From Mycolicibacterium septicum DSM 44393 (GTDB lineage: Bacteria; Actinomycetota; Actinomycetes; Mycobacteriales; Mycobacteriaceae): a stretch of DNA of 64,000 nucleotides. The notes below the pieces were generated by a model that saw only the letters and a program-made list of their open reading frames with translations, was not told where the DNA came from and ran no database searches. Both the position numbers and the translations under genes were made by a program. Positions 1-10,242 of this stretch are shown here, in pieces. Numbering within the stretch: the first letter of the stretch is position 1; each line of letters starts with the position of its first letter. Where the stretch lies: contig NZ_HG322951.1 of the NCBI RefSeq assembly GCF_000455325.1, forward strand, positions 3,559,533-3,623,532, read 5' to 3'.

Positions 1-3000
1 CCGCAGGAAACAGTGGACTGGCCGGTGGTCGGGGCGCACCCTCGCCGGGCCGCGGTGTCGTCGTACGGGTTGTCCGGGACCAACGTGCACGCTGTGCTGG
101 AACAGGCCGTCGCGGTCGGCGCCACCACAGCGGCCGCCGACGGCGAGAGCGACCGGCCCGCGGGTTCGTCGTTGTTCGTGCTGTCGGCGACGTCGGCAGA
201 CGAATTGCGACGGACGGCCGGACGGCTCGCAGATTGGCTGGCCGACCGCGCCGATGTCAACCTCACCGACCTGGCGTACACGCTGGCGCGCCGCCGGGCA
301 CACCGACCGGTACGCACCGCGGTGCTCGCCGACGACCGGGGAACTCTGATTTCGGGACTGCGCGAGATCGCGGACGGCGAGCAACCCCATGAACCCGCGG
401 TCGGCCAGGACGACCGCGGACCGGTGTGGGTGTTCTCCGGGCAGGGATCGCAATGGGCGGGGATGGGGGCCGGTCTGCTGGCCTCCGAACCCGCCTTCGC
501 CGCCACGGTCGCGCAGATCGAACCGCTGATCGCGCGTGAATCGGGGTTCTCGGTGACCGAGGCGATGTCGGCACCTGACGTGGTGTCCGGCATCGACCGG
601 GTACAACCCACGGTGTTCGCGATCCAGGTGGCCCTGGCGGCCAGTCTGCAGAGCAGCGGAGTGAAGCCCGGTGCCGTGATCGGACACTCGATGGGCGAGG
701 TCGCCGCCGCGGTCGTGTCCGGCGTGCTGTCGCTCGAGGACGGTGTGAAGGTCATCTGCCGCCGGTCGCGGCTGATGTCGACGATCGCCGGGGCGGGCGC
801 GATGGCGTCGGTGCAACTGCCGGCCCAGCAAGTGCTGTCCGAGCTGGCCGCGCGCGGTGTCAACGACGTTGTGCTGGCGGTGGTCGCCTCACCCAGCTCA
901 ACCGTGGTGGGTGGGGCCAAGGAGTCGATCCGCACGCTGGTCGCCGATTGGGAAAGCCGCGACATCATGGCCCGCGAGGTGGCCGTGGACGTCGCTTCCC
1001 ACACCCCGGAGGTCGATCCGATCCTGGACGAGCTCGCCGACGAGCTCGCGGACCTGGACCCGGCGGAACCCACGATCCCGTATTACTCGGCGACCCTGTA
1101 CGACCCGCGTGATCTGGCCGACTGGGACGCGGACTACTGGGTGGACAACCTGCGCCACACGGTTCGGTTCGCCGCGGCGGTGCAGGCCGCGCTCGAGGAC
1201 GGCTTCCGGGTCTTCACCGAGCTCTCGCCCCACCCGCTGCTGACCCACGCGGTGGACCAGACGGCCCGCGCACTCGACATCCCGCACGAAGTTCTGGCGA
1301 CCCTGCGCCGGGAACAGGAATTCCCGGGCGGCCTGCTTCCGGTGGTGGCCGACCTGCACAGCGCCGGCGCGCAGATCGACTTCGGAGCGCTCTACCCGCA
1401 CGGTCGGCTCGTCGATGCGCCATTGCCCACCTGGAATCGGCAGCAGTTGATGCTCGTCCGCGACCCCAACGAACTGGCCCCCGGTGGGGCCGTTCTCGCG
1501 GTGCACCCATTGCTGGGTGCCCATGTGCGGCTCGCCGAGGAACCCGAACGCCACGTGTGGCAGGCCGATGTGGGCACAGGAACTCAGCCGTGGCTGGGAG
1601 ATCACCAGGTGCACAACGTTGCCGCACTTCCGGGCGCGGCCTACTGCGAGATGGCCCTGGCGGCGGGACGCGCGGTACTCGGTGACGACGTCGAGGTCCG
1701 TGATGTGTCCTTCGACCAGATGCTTCTGCTCGAAGAGACGACCTCGGTTTCGACGGCCGCCACGGTGGCCGGGCCGGACAGTGTCGAGTTCACCGTGGAG
1801 ACGCTCGAACAGGGCGAGCGGGTGCGCCGCGCAGGCGCCCGGCTGCACCGCCAAGAGGCCGCCGAGACGGCGGACCGACCCGGCTACGATCTCGACGCAC
1901 TGTTCGCCTCGCATCGGCAGCGCATCGAAGGTGCCGAGATGCGGGCCGCCTACGACGAGCGTGGCATCCACTACGGCCCGGCATTCGCCGGGCTGGTGGC
2001 CGCTCATCTGCCCGACGGATCGGACGGTCCCGTCGACACCGTGCTCGCCGAAGTCGCGCTGCCGGGATCCATCCGTTCGCAGCAGGGCATCTACGAAATC
2101 CACCCGGCGTTGCTGGATGCCTGCTTCCAGGCGGCCGGGGCTCATCCGGGCCTGCGGGGTGATGACACCGGCACGCTGATGCTGCCGCTGGGTGTGCGAC
2201 GGATTCGGGCCTACGGCTCGACCCGCGGTGTTCGCTACTGCCTGGTGCGGGTCACCGACGTCAGCGCGACGGCCGTCGAGGTCGACGTCGACCTCCTCGA
2301 CGAGCAGGGCGCCGTGATGCTCGGCATCGGCGGACTGCAGTTGGGCACGGGCATCTCGTCGAGCGGGCAGCGTGAGCGCACCCTCAACGACCGACTGCTG
2401 GCCGTGGAATGGCGCCAGCAGGAACTGCCGGAACCCGACTTCCACGAGCCGGGGCGTTGGCTGCTGATCAGCACCGCCGATGCGGCTGATCTGACGGCGA
2501 CCAGGTTGGCCGACGCGTTGAAGAGCCACAAGGCCGACGTCACCACCATGGCGTGGCCGAAGCGGTCCGATCACGCGGCCAATGCCGCGCGGCTGCGCGA
2601 ATACCTGGCCGCCCGGCCGTTCAGCGATGTGCTCGTGGTGACCGCGCCACGCAACGCCGTCACCGACGAACAATCCGGAATCCGCGGCGGCGACACCGTG
2701 CGCCACCTCGTGCACATCGTGCGTGAGTTGCCCGAAGTGCACGGCGAACCGCCGCGTCTGCATGTCCTCACCCGCAATGCCCAGACCGTGTTGGCCGAGG
2801 ACACCGCGAACTTGGAAGAGGCCGGACTTCGAGGCCTGATCCGGGTGATCGGTGTCGAGCACCCGCGGCTGCGGGCCAGCCAGATCGATGTCGACGATTA
2901 CACCGACCCGGCCCGGGTGGTGGCGCAACTGCTGGCCGGTTCCGACGAGGACGAGACGGCCTGGCGCGGCGGGAATTGGTATGTGGCACGGCTGATCCCG

Positions 3001-5124
3001 GGCCCGTTGCGGCCAGAGGAACGGCGTACCACCGTGGTCAACCCGGCGCGGGAAGGCATGCGGCTACAGATCCGCACACCCGGTGACATCCAATCCCTGG
3101 AGTTGGCAGCCTTCGAACGTTCGGCACCCGGGCCCGGACAGATCGAGGTGTCGGTCCGGGCGTCGAATCTGAACTTCGCCGATGTTCTGGTGGCGTTCGG
3201 GCGGTATCCCAGCTTCGAGGGGCGCCTGCCCAAGCTGGGCGCCGACTTCGCGGGTGTCGTGACCGCGGTGGGGCCGGGGGTGGTCAGCCATCAGGTCGGT
3301 GATCAGGTGGGTGGAATCTCGGCCGACGGTGCGTGGGCGACATTCGTCACGTGCGATGCCAACATGGCCGTGACGTTGCCGACGAGCGTGCCGGTCAACC
3401 GGGCCGCCGCAGTGCCCAGTGCACATGCCACCGCGTGGTACGGCCTGCACGACCTGGCCAGGATCTCGGCCGGCGACAAGGTGCTGATCCATTCCGCCAC
3501 CGGCGGTGTCGGTCAGGCGGCGATCGCCATCGCCCGGGCGGCCGGCGCGGAGATCTTCGCCACCGCAGGCAGCGAGGCGCGGCGGGACTTGTTGCGGGAC
3601 ATGGGGATCGACCATGTCTACGATTCGCGGAGCACCGGATTCGCCGAGGCGATCCGGCGTGACACCGATGGTTACGGCGTGGACATCGTGCTGAACTCGC
3701 TGACCGGGGCGGCCCAGCGGGCCGGTCTGGAACTGCTGTCCTTCGGCGGCCGGTTCGTCGAGATCGGCAAGCGTGACATCTATGGCGACACCCGGATGGG
3801 ACTGTTCCCGTTCCGCCGCAACCTCTCGTTCTATGCCGTGGACCTGGCGCTGCTCGCGCTGACCGAGCCGGATACCGTGCGCCGGCTGCTGGAGGTCTGC
3901 TACGCGCGGATCGCCGACGGCACACTTCCGCTGCCGCAGACCACCCACTACCCGTTGCAGGACGGCGCCACCGCCATCCGTGTGATGGGGGCGGCCGAGC
4001 ACACCGGCAAGCTGGTGCTCGACATCCCCGAGGGCGGCCAGATCCCCGCTGTGGTCCCGCCGGAGGAGGCACCCGCATTCCGCTCGGACGGCGCCTATGT
4101 GGTGACCGGAGGCCTGGGCGGTCTGGGATTGTTCCTCGCCGAGCAGCTCGCGGCCGCCGGTTGTGGCCGGATCGTGCTCAACGGCCGATCCGCGCCGTCG
4201 CCCGAGGCGAAGGCGGTCATCGACCGGATCCGGCACGCCGGAACCGAGGTGGCCGTGGAGCTGGGCGACATTGCCGAACCGGACACGGCCGTTCGGCTGG
4301 TCGACGTGGCCTGCGCAACGGGGCTGCCGCTGCGCGGCGTGTTGCACGGTGCTGCCGTGGTCGAGGACGCGGTGCTGGCCAACATCACCGATGATCTGGT
4401 CGAAAGCGACTGGGCGCCCAAGGTTTACGGGGCCTGGAATCTGCACAGCGCCACGGCGCGGCAGTCACTGGACTGGTTCTGCTCGTTCTCCTCGGCGGCG
4501 GCGCTGGTCGGCTCGCCGGGTCAGGGCGCGTACGCCGCGGCCAACAGCTGGCTGGACGCGTTCAGCCATTGGCGGCGCAGCCAGGGGCTACCGGCCGTGG
4601 CGATCGCCTGGGGGCCGTGGTCGGAGATCGGCCGCGGTACCGGTCTGGCCGCGGGTTCGGGTGCGGCGATCTCGCCCGAAGAGGGCGCGTACGCGTTCAT
4701 GACCCTGCTGCGCCACAACCGCGCGTACAGCGGGTATGCACCGGTGCTCGGGACACCGTGGCTGCACGCGTTCGCGCAGAACAGCCGATTCGCCGAGGCG
4801 TTCGCGGCCACGGGCAACGGCCGGGGTGGGGCGGGCAGCGCGTTCCTTTCCGAATTGCGCGCCCTTCCGCAGGCCGAATGGCAGACCAGGATGCGCCGGA
4901 TGATCGCCGAGCAGATCAGCATGATCCTGCGCCGATCAGTAGATCCCGACCGTCCGCTGGCCGAATACGGTCTCGATTCGCTCGGCACTCTGGAAGTGCG
5001 TACCCGGATCGAAGCCGAAACCGGTATCCGTATCGGCGCAACGGATATCAGCACCATCCGGGTCCTGGCCGAACGACTCTGCGAGGCCCTGGCACCGGAT
5101 TCTCCCGTATCGGTTCCGTCGTGA
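1..5124 (+). CDS. Mas/Pks5-type iterative type I polyketide synthase (5' end outside window)
   Basis: The reading frame is open from base 1, so the N-terminal ketosynthase lies upstream; only its tail (SSYGLSGTNVH) is visible. Domains then run in the order acyltransferase (SGQGSQWAGMG near residue 145; GHSMGE near 228), dehydratase (from about 502, with the DHQVHNVAALPG segment), enoyl reductase (about 1028-1345, NADPH loop SATGGVGQA), ketoreductase (TGGLGGLG near 1366) and acyl carrier protein (GLDSLGT, phosphopantetheine Ser about 1660). This full-reducing KS-AT-DH-ER-KR-ACP layout is that of mycocerosic acid synthase-like enzymes, which build multimethyl-branched fatty acids in iterative cycles. 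Neighbouring acyltransferases, FAAL and MmpL match pks5/lipooligosaccharide loci (Rv1527c region). Visible length is 1707 residues, against about 2100 for the family. The exact acyl product cannot be read from sequence. Confidence 0.93.
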   Translation, partial: PQETVDWPVVGAHPRRAAVSSYGLSGTNVHAVLEQAVAVGATTAAADGESDRPAGSSLFVLSATSADELRRTAGRLADWLADRADVNLTDLAYTLARRRAHRPVRTAVLADDRGTLISGLREIADGEQPHEPAVGQDDRGPVWVFSGQGSQWAGMGAGLLASEPAFAATVAQIEPLIARESGFSVTEAMSAPDVVSGIDRVQPTVFAIQVALAASLQSSGVKPGAVIGHSMGEVAAAVVSGVLSLEDGVKVICRRSRLMSTIAGAGAMASVQLPAQQVLSELAARGVNDVVLAVVASPSSTVVGGAKESIRTLVADWESRDIMAREVAVDVASHTPEVDPILDELADELADLDPAEPTIPYYSATLYDPRDLADWDADYWVDNLRHTVRFAAAVQAALEDGFRVFTELSPHPLLTHAVDQTARALDIPHEVLATLRREQEFPGGLLPVVADLHSAGAQIDFGALYPHGRLVDAPLPTWNRQQLMLVRDPNELAPGGAVLAVHPLLGAHVRLAEEPERHVWQADVGTGTQPWLGDHQVHNVAALPGAAYCEMALAAGRAVLGDDVEVRDVSFDQMLLLEETTSVSTAATVAGPDSVEFTVETLEQGERVRRAGARLHRQEAAETADRPGYDLDALFASHRQRIEGAEMRAAYDERGIHYGPAFAGLVAAHLPDGSDGPVDTVLAEVALPGSIRSQQGIYEIHPALLDACFQAAGAHPGLRGDDTGTLMLPLGVRRIRAYGSTRGVRYCLVRVTDVSATAVEVDVDLLDEQGAVMLGIGGLQLGTGISSSGQRERTLNDRLLAVEWRQQELPEPDFHEPGRWLLISTADAADLTATRLADALKSHKADVTTMAWPKRSDHAANAARLREYLAARPFSDVLVVTAPRNAVTDEQSGIRGGDTVRHLVHIVRELPEVHGEPPRLHVLTRNAQTVLAEDTANLEEAGLRGLIRVIGVEHPRLRASQIDVDDYTDPARVVAQLLAGSDEDETAWRGGNWYVARLIPGPLRPEERRTTVVNPAREGMRLQIRTPGDIQSLELAAFERSAPGPGQIEVSVRASNLNFADVLVAFGRYPSFEGRLPKLGADFAGVVTAVGPGVVSHQVGDQVGGISADGAWATFVTCDANMAVTLPTSVPVNRAAAVPSAHATAWYGLHDLARISAGDKVLIHSATGGVGQAAIAIARAAGAEIFATAGSEARRDLLRDMGIDHVYDSRSTGFAEAIRRDTDGYGVDIVLNSLTGAAQRAGLELLSFGGRFVEIGKRDIYGDTRMGLFPFRRNLSFYAVDLALLALTEPDTVRRLLEVCYARIADGTLPLPQTTHYPLQDGATAIRVMGAAEHTGKLVLDIPEGGQIPAVVPPEEAPAFRSDGAYVVTGGLGGLGLFLAEQLAAAGCGRIVLNGRSAPSPEAKAVIDRIRHAGTEVAVELGDIAEPDTAVRLVDVACATGLPLRGVLHGAAVVEDAVLANITDDLVESDWAPKVYGAWNLHSATARQSLDWFCSFSSAAALVGSPGQGAYAAANSWLDAFSHWRRSQGLPAVAIAWGPWSEIGRGTGLAAGSGAAISPEEGAYAFMTLLRHNRAYSGYAPVLGTPWLHAFAQNSRFAEAFAATGNGRGGAGSAFLSELRALPQAEWQTRMRRMIAEQISMILRRSVDPDRPLAEYGLDSLGTLEVRTRIEAETGIRIGATDISTIRVLAERLCEALAPDSPVSVPS

Positions 5125-5206
5125 TGACGGCATGCGCGAGGTGGTCCACGGTCGGCCCGCCGACGTGCATCCCGTCCAGCGTGGTCGTCAAGACAGGAGA
5201 TGCGTA

Positions 5207-6070
5207 GTGGTTTCGATGAAGCCGATTCACGACTGGTCGGGTGAACCCGGCGAAGTGGTCTCGTGGAGCCCCTCGCGGGCTTCGGTGGCCAAGATGGCCG
5301 AAGCGCCGGTCAGCGATGTGCCGGTGAGCTATCAGCAGGAACAACATCTGCTGGCTTTCCGCAAGCACACGTCACAGGGCACCGACATGGCGCGCCTCAA
5401 CATCCCGGCCTGGGATGTCCCGGGCCGCTGCGATCTTCGTGCGATGTCCCATGTGGTCAACGCCTACCTGCGTCGGCACGACACGTTCCACAGCTGGTTC
5501 GAGTACACCGACGACGGGCAGATCCTTCGGCGCACCGTCGAGAACCCGCGGGACATCAAGTTCGTGCCGACCAAGCACGGAGAGATGTCGGCAGTCCAGT
5601 GGCGCGAACACATCCTTGCGACACCGGATCCGTGGCAGTGGGACTGCTTCCGTTTCGGGATCATCCAGCGGGACAGTCATTTCACCATGTACATCAGCGT
5701 CGACCATGTCCACACCGACGCGATGTTCATGGGTCTGGCCTTCGTCGAGATCCATATGATGTACCAGGCGCTGGTTCACGGTGCGGCACCGCTGCCACTG
5801 CCCGCGGCCGGCAGCTACGACCGATACTGCCGGCAACAGCGGGAGTACACCGCAGGCCTCGATGCGGATTCGCCGGAAGTGCGGGAGTGGATCTCGTTCC
5901 TGCAGGCCAACGGCGGCATCGCTGGGTATCGGCACCCGGACCCCAGACGGAACTGGACATCGCCGAGCCCCGGGCCCGTGGCGAGCTGGGCCGCTGGGTG
6001 GATGAACGTGCAGCCATGCCACTGGATCCCGAGCGCGGCCCGGGCTGGCACATGGGTGTGCTGCCGATGA
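5207..6070 (+). pseudogene. PapA-family acyltransferase, N-terminal half only (out-of-frame fusion remnant)
   Basis: Starts at GTG 5207 with AGGAGA six bases upstream. About the first 237 residues are a clear polyketide-associated (PapA3/PapA4-like) acyltransferase, beginning near MKPIHDWSG and carrying the condensation-type active-site motif HVHTD (His167 to Asp171). Similarity stops after the segment FLQANGG near base 5917. The remaining about 50 codons are unrelated and end at a stop at 6070. In the other frame the DNA from 5920 onward is the back part of a different acyltransferase. PapA proteins are usually about 460 residues, so the C-terminal lobe is missing. This looks like a deletion that joined two neighbouring genes out of frame. 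Family role: transfer of a polyketide acyl chain to a sugar such as trehalose. Activity of the fragment is doubtful. Confidence 0.75.
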
Positions 6071-7059
6071 CGGACGGTTCGACCGCGATCTGCCTGGTGG
6101 GTTCGCACTGTCTGGGTGACGGCGGTGGCGGGATCCTGACGATTCTCGATTCGGTGTACGGCAACAAGACCGATTTCGGTCATCCCACGCCGTCGTCCAG
6201 GACCCGGTGGCGGGCGATCAGGGCGGATCTGCGCGAATCGTTGCGGGGCGCTCCCGAACTGGGTCGCACGGTGGTGGCCGCGACCAGACTCGCGCGGCGG
6301 CGGCGCGGCGACATCTCACGCTCGGGCGCGGCCCGGCCGAAGGTGGTCGCCGGCGCCGACGACCGGGTATACATGCCGGCGGTCACCGCGTACGTCAGCG
6401 TCGAGGACTGGGACCTGAGGGCCAAAACCCTTGGTGGAAACAGTTATTCGCTGGTAGCCGGGCTGGCCGCGAGACTTGCGGAATCGATGGGGCGGGTTCG
6501 GGCCGAGGACGGTGCGGTCACGCTCAACATTCCACAGAACGATCGCACCCTGGAGCGGGACACCCGAGCCAACGCGGTGCGACTGGTCAATGTCGCGATC
6601 GACCCCACAAGGGTGACCTCCGACCTGTCCGATGCCCGCGCGGCGATCAAACAGGGCTTGGCCACCGCCCGTGACGTGCCGGACGAGACGTTGCAGCTGC
6701 TTCCGCTGACTCCGTTCATCCCGAAACGGGTGGTGCGCAAGATGGCTGACGTGGTGTTCGGTTTCGCGGCCGACCTTCCGGTGTCGTGCTCCAACATGGG
6801 GGTGGTCCCATCGGCGGTGGCGCTCGCTGACGGCACCGAGGCCGACTATCTCTATTTCCGGGGAATCGATCGGTACGCCACCCGAGGAGCCCTCGAGCAG
6901 CGTTGCGGCCTGCTCACCGTGGTCGCCTGCCAGGTCGAGAACAAGGTTTCGCTCAGCGTCGTCGGCTACGAACCGGGTTCGGAGAACTCCACGCCGTGGT
7001 TGCACGAAAAGGTCGCCAAGGTACTGGCCGACTTCGAACTGACCGGCACGATCGAGTAG
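5920..7059 (+). pseudogene. WS/DGAT-like acyltransferase lacking about its first 85 residues (fusion remnant)
   Basis: From codon 5920 (RWVSAPGPQ...) to the stop at 7059 the frame encodes a close paralogue of the next gene, aligning from about residue 84 of that protein to its end. It keeps the HxxxDG-type motif in SHCLGDGGGG, the NSYSLVAGLAARL segment and the C-terminal CSNMG region. The N-terminal strand found in the paralogue (QCSWVYD...IDGIRRF) is absent and replaced, in another frame, by half a PapA gene. The first plausible in-frame internal start is GTG 5998, which would give a protein starting just before the active site. The open frame also continues upstream to about 5263, but that stretch is only the PapA gene read in the wrong frame. 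Next gene starts 6 bases after the stop, so the unit may still be co-transcribed. Confidence 0.72.
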
Positions 7060-7065
7060 GCACCG

Positions 7066-8457
7066 ATGAGCAGATCCTTCTCTTTCGCAAAGCTGTTCAA
7101 CTCGCCCGGAGCACCGCCGGAACACCGACTTGCGTTGTGGGACGAGGCGGCGGTGCGCACGATGCGCGCAACAGGCCGGGTGCAGGTCATGCAGTGCTCG
7201 TGGGTCTACGACCATCCCGTCGACATCGACGGGATCCGACGCTTCCACCAGAATTTCGGCAGCGGACTGTTCGGCCGGCGGATCGAGCGTTCGCCGTTGC
7301 CCTTCGGCCGCTACCGCTGGGTGTCCGCGTTGGGGCCGCAGGCGCCGCTCGACATCGCCGAGCCCCGTACGCGGGCCGAGATCGGCGACTGGCTCGACGA
7401 GCGTGCGCAACTGCCGATCGACCCGGAAAGCGGCCCCGGCTGGCATATGGGTGTGCTGCCGGTGACCGATGGCTCGACCGCGATCACCGTGGTGGTTTCG
7501 CACTGCCTGGGTGACGGTGTCGGGGGAGTGATGGTCATTGCCGACGCGATCGCCGGCAGGCAGCCCGACCTCGGCTATCCGATGCCGAACTCGCGCAGCA
7601 GATTACGCACGGCCGCCCAGGATGTACGAGACACCTTGGCCGCCGTGCCGGAGGTGGCTCGAACTGCCGCCACCGGGGTGCAGATGCTGCGCCGGCGAGA
7701 TCCCGATGCACCCGCGCAGACGGCCGCACCGACTCGGCGGCCGGTGCCGGGCGGCGACGAACAGGTGGTGCTGCCGTCGATCTCGGTGTTCGTCGACCTC
7801 GCGGACTGGAATGTGCGCGCCGAAACCGTCGGCGGCAACAGCTATTCGATGCTGGCCAGCTTCGCGGCCAGACTGGGGGAGCGGATGAGTCGGTCCGCTG
7901 CGGACGGCAACATCACGCTGCTCATCGCGGTGAACGACCGGACCGACGGTGACACCCGGGCCAATGCGATGTTGCTCGCCACCGCACGGGTTGACCCGAT
8001 GTCGGTGACAACCGATCAGTCCGGTGCCCGCGGAGTGATACGGCAGGCGTTCAAGGCGTTGCGCGATGTGCCCGACGAGACCCTGCAACTGCTGCCGTTG
8101 ACCCCTCTCGTGCCGAAGCGTGTGCTCAAGCAGGTCGCCGACGGCTTCCTGGGGAACGCCGACCTACCGGTATCGTGTTCGAATCTGGGCGACCTGACAT
8201 CCGACGTGACCCGAGTGGACGGTACGGAGGCCGAGTACATCGTGTTCCGTGGCGTGGATCAGGGCACTACGCGCCAGGAGTTGGAGGACACCGACGGGCA
8301 GCTGGTGCTCGTGTCTTCGCGAGTCGGCGGCAAGGTATCCATCGGGATCACCGGATATCAGGCGGGCGAACAGAATTCGAAGGCGAGGTTGGCCGAGTTG
8401 ACGGCAAAGACCCTGGCCGAGTTCGATCTCACCGGCGAAATTGACTGGAACAGCTGA
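7066..8457 (+). CDS. WS/DGAT-like (condensation-fold) acyltransferase
   Basis: A 463-residue protein, intact, starting at ATG 7066. It shows an N-terminal strand region (QVMQCSWVYDHPVDIDGIRRF), the catalytic motif in SHCLGDGVGG (HxxxDG type) and a C-terminal CSNLGDL segment, the layout of the wax-ester-synthase/PapA-like condensation fold. It is paralogous to the remnant ending at 7059 and to the gene at 10243. It lies 6 bases after the remnant and 14 before the acyl-AMP ligase, so one operon is likely. In such glycolipid clusters these enzymes acylate the sugar core; donor and acceptor are not readable from sequence. Similar acyltransferases sit beside pks5 in other rapid growers. Confidence 0.82.
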   Translation: MSRSFSFAKLFNSPGAPPEHRLALWDEAAVRTMRATGRVQVMQCSWVYDHPVDIDGIRRFHQNFGSGLFGRRIERSPLPFGRYRWVSALGPQAPLDIAEPRTRAEIGDWLDERAQLPIDPESGPGWHMGVLPVTDGSTAITVVVSHCLGDGVGGVMVIADAIAGRQPDLGYPMPNSRSRLRTAAQDVRDTLAAVPEVARTAATGVQMLRRRDPDAPAQTAAPTRRPVPGGDEQVVLPSISVFVDLADWNVRAETVGGNSYSMLASFAARLGERMSRSAADGNITLLIAVNDRTDGDTRANAMLLATARVDPMSVTTDQSGARGVIRQAFKALRDVPDETLQLLPLTPLVPKRVLKQVADGFLGNADLPVSCSNLGDLTSDVTRVDGTEAEYIVFRGVDQGTTRQELEDTDGQLVLVSSRVGGKVSIGITGYQAGEQNSKARLAELTAKTLAEFDLTGEIDWNS

Positions 8458-8471
8458 GGAAGGCTGAATCG

Positions 8472-10223
8472 ATGACCGATACGACGTTGGTCGGTGTGCT
8501 GCGGGAGCGTGCCAGCCTGCAGCCCGACGACATCGCCTACACATACCTGGATTACGACCACGATCCCGAGGGCGTTCCGAATGCGCTGACCTGGGCCCAG
8601 CTGTACCGCAAGGTACGCGGATTGGCGTACCAGCTCCGGCAGCACGGATCAGTCGGCGACCGGGCTGTGATCCTCGCGCCGCAGGGGCTGGAGTACGTCG
8701 TCTCCTTCCTGGGATCTCTGGAGGCCGGGTTCATCGCAGTGCCGCTGTCGGTGCCGATGGGTGGGGTCCACGACGAGCGGGTGTCGGCGGTGATCACCGA
8801 CTGCCGGCCGTCGGTGATCCTCACGACCTCGCCGTCCAGCGCGGCCGTCACCGATTACGCAGTCCAGCAGGGTGATTCGGCCGCGCCCGTGGTGCTCTCG
8901 GTCGACACGCTGGATCTCGACGCGCGGGTGAAGGCGATCAGCAGTCGCGAGGCTCGTCCGGAGACCGCCTACCTGCAGTACACGTCGGGCTCCACCCGGA
9001 CCCCGGCCGGGGTGATGGTGACCAATTGCAACCTGACGGCCAACTTCGAACAGATGATGTGCGACTTCTTCCCGCACTTCGGCAAGGTTCCGCCGCCGGG
9101 CACCAACGTGGTGTCGTGGCTGCCCTTCTACCACGACATGGGCCTCATGCTCGGGGTCGTGGCACCGATCCTGGGCGGCTGGCACACGGCCTTCACCACG
9201 CCGTTGGCCTTCCTGGCGCGGCCGGCCCGATGGATCCAGATGATGGGCGGCTACCCGCGTGTCGTCACCGCCGGACCGAACTTCGCCTTCGAGCTGGCTG
9301 TCGGACGCACCTCGGATGAGGACCTCGCCGGTATCGACCTCGGTGATGTGATCGCGGTTTGGAGCGGAGCCGAGCGGGTTCACGAGGCGACGCTGAAGCG
9401 TTTCGCGCAACGATTCGGCAAGTTCAACTTCTCCGAGGATGTACTGCGACCGTCCTACGGTCTCGCGGAGGCGACGCTGTATGTATCGACCGGTCAGCCC
9501 GGTCCGCCCAGCGTGGTGGCCTTCGAGACGGAGAAGCTGTCGATCGGGCACGCCGAGCGGTGCGCCGCCGGGTCGGGCACTGAACTGGTCGGATACGGCA
9601 CTCCTGAATCGCCGTTGGTGCGAATCGTGGATCCCGAGACGCGCCTGGAAGTTTCGGCAGGCGGTATCGGTGAGATCTGGTCGCACGGCGAGAACAACTG
9701 CCTGGGTTACTGGGAGAAGCCCGAGCAGACCGAGTACACCTTCGGTGCCACCCTGGCCGACCCGTCACCGGGTACGCCGGAAGGACCGTGGCTGCGTACC
9801 GGCGACCTCGGCTTCATCTCCGACGGCGAGCTGTTCATCATCGGGCGGATCAAGGATCTGTTGATCGTCCGGGGACGCAACCACTATCCCGATGACATCG
9901 AAGCGACGATTCAGGAGATCACCGGCGGCCGCGTCGCGGCGATCGGGGTGGAAGAGGACCGCACCGAGCAGCTCGTCGCGATCATCGAGGTCAAGAAGCG
10001 CGGCGATACCGAAGAAGCGGCTGCCGAGAATCTACTGACCATCAAACGTGATGTGGCGGCCGCGATCTCGCAGGCTTACGGGCTCAGTGCCGCAGATCTC
10101 GTGCTGGTACCCCGGGGCGCCATCCCGATCACCACCAGCGGCAAGATCCGACGTGCTTCGTGCGTGGAGCAGTATCGCAACGGTGAGTTCAACCGGCTCG
10201 ACGACTGCCTACAGTCGGCGTAG
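8472..10223 (+). CDS. Long-chain fatty acyl-AMP ligase (FadD23/FadD24 type FAAL)
   Basis: A 583-residue adenylate-forming enzyme. ATG 8472 is preceded by GAGGAAGG. Visible motifs are the P-loop YTSGSTRTPAG (about 168-178), SWLPFYHDMGL, the A5 motif SYGLAEATLY, the hinge TGDLGF...GRIKDLLIVRGRNHYPDDIE and a C-terminal TTSGKIRR lysine. The YHDMGL and GLAEATL signatures and the location beside a PKS fit the fatty acyl-AMP ligase class. These activate a fatty acid as acyl-adenylate and load it onto the PKS instead of making CoA esters. Position next to a Mas-like PKS and PapA genes parallels fadD24 (Rv1529) in M. tuberculosis. Inferred role: supply of the starter acyl chain to the synthase at 1-5124. 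Confidence 0.9.
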   Translation: MTDTTLVGVLRERASLQPDDIAYTYLDYDHDPEGVPNALTWAQLYRKVRGLAYQLRQHGSVGDRAVILAPQGLEYVVSFLGSLEAGFIAVPLSVPMGGVHDERVSAVITDCRPSVILTTSPSSAAVTDYAVQQGDSAAPVVLSVDTLDLDARVKAISSREARPETAYLQYTSGSTRTPAGVMVTNCNLTANFEQMMCDFFPHFGKVPPPGTNVVSWLPFYHDMGLMLGVVAPILGGWHTAFTTPLAFLARPARWIQMMGGYPRVVTAGPNFAFELAVGRTSDEDLAGIDLGDVIAVWSGAERVHEATLKRFAQRFGKFNFSEDVLRPSYGLAEATLYVSTGQPGPPSVVAFETEKLSIGHAERCAAGSGTELVGYGTPESPLVRIVDPETRLEVSAGGIGEIWSHGENNCLGYWEKPEQTEYTFGATLADPSPGTPEGPWLRTGDLGFISDGELFIIGRIKDLLIVRGRNHYPDDIEATIQEITGGRVAAIGVEEDRTEQLVAIIEVKKRGDTEEAAAENLLTIKRDVAAAISQAYGLSAADLVLVPRGAIPITTSGKIRRASCVEQYRNGEFNRLDDCLQSA

Positions 10224-10242
10224 CGCTCGGTAACCGACGCAC

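Noticed and set aside
898..2928. 676-codon open frame on the minus strand inside the PKS
   Set aside because: Shadow of a GC-rich gene; no domain pattern, and the plus frame has continuous PKS domains.
5900..5940. Insertion sequence or phage scar at the acyltransferase junction
   Set aside because: No inverted repeats, target duplication or transposase remnant was seen; a simple deletion is enough.
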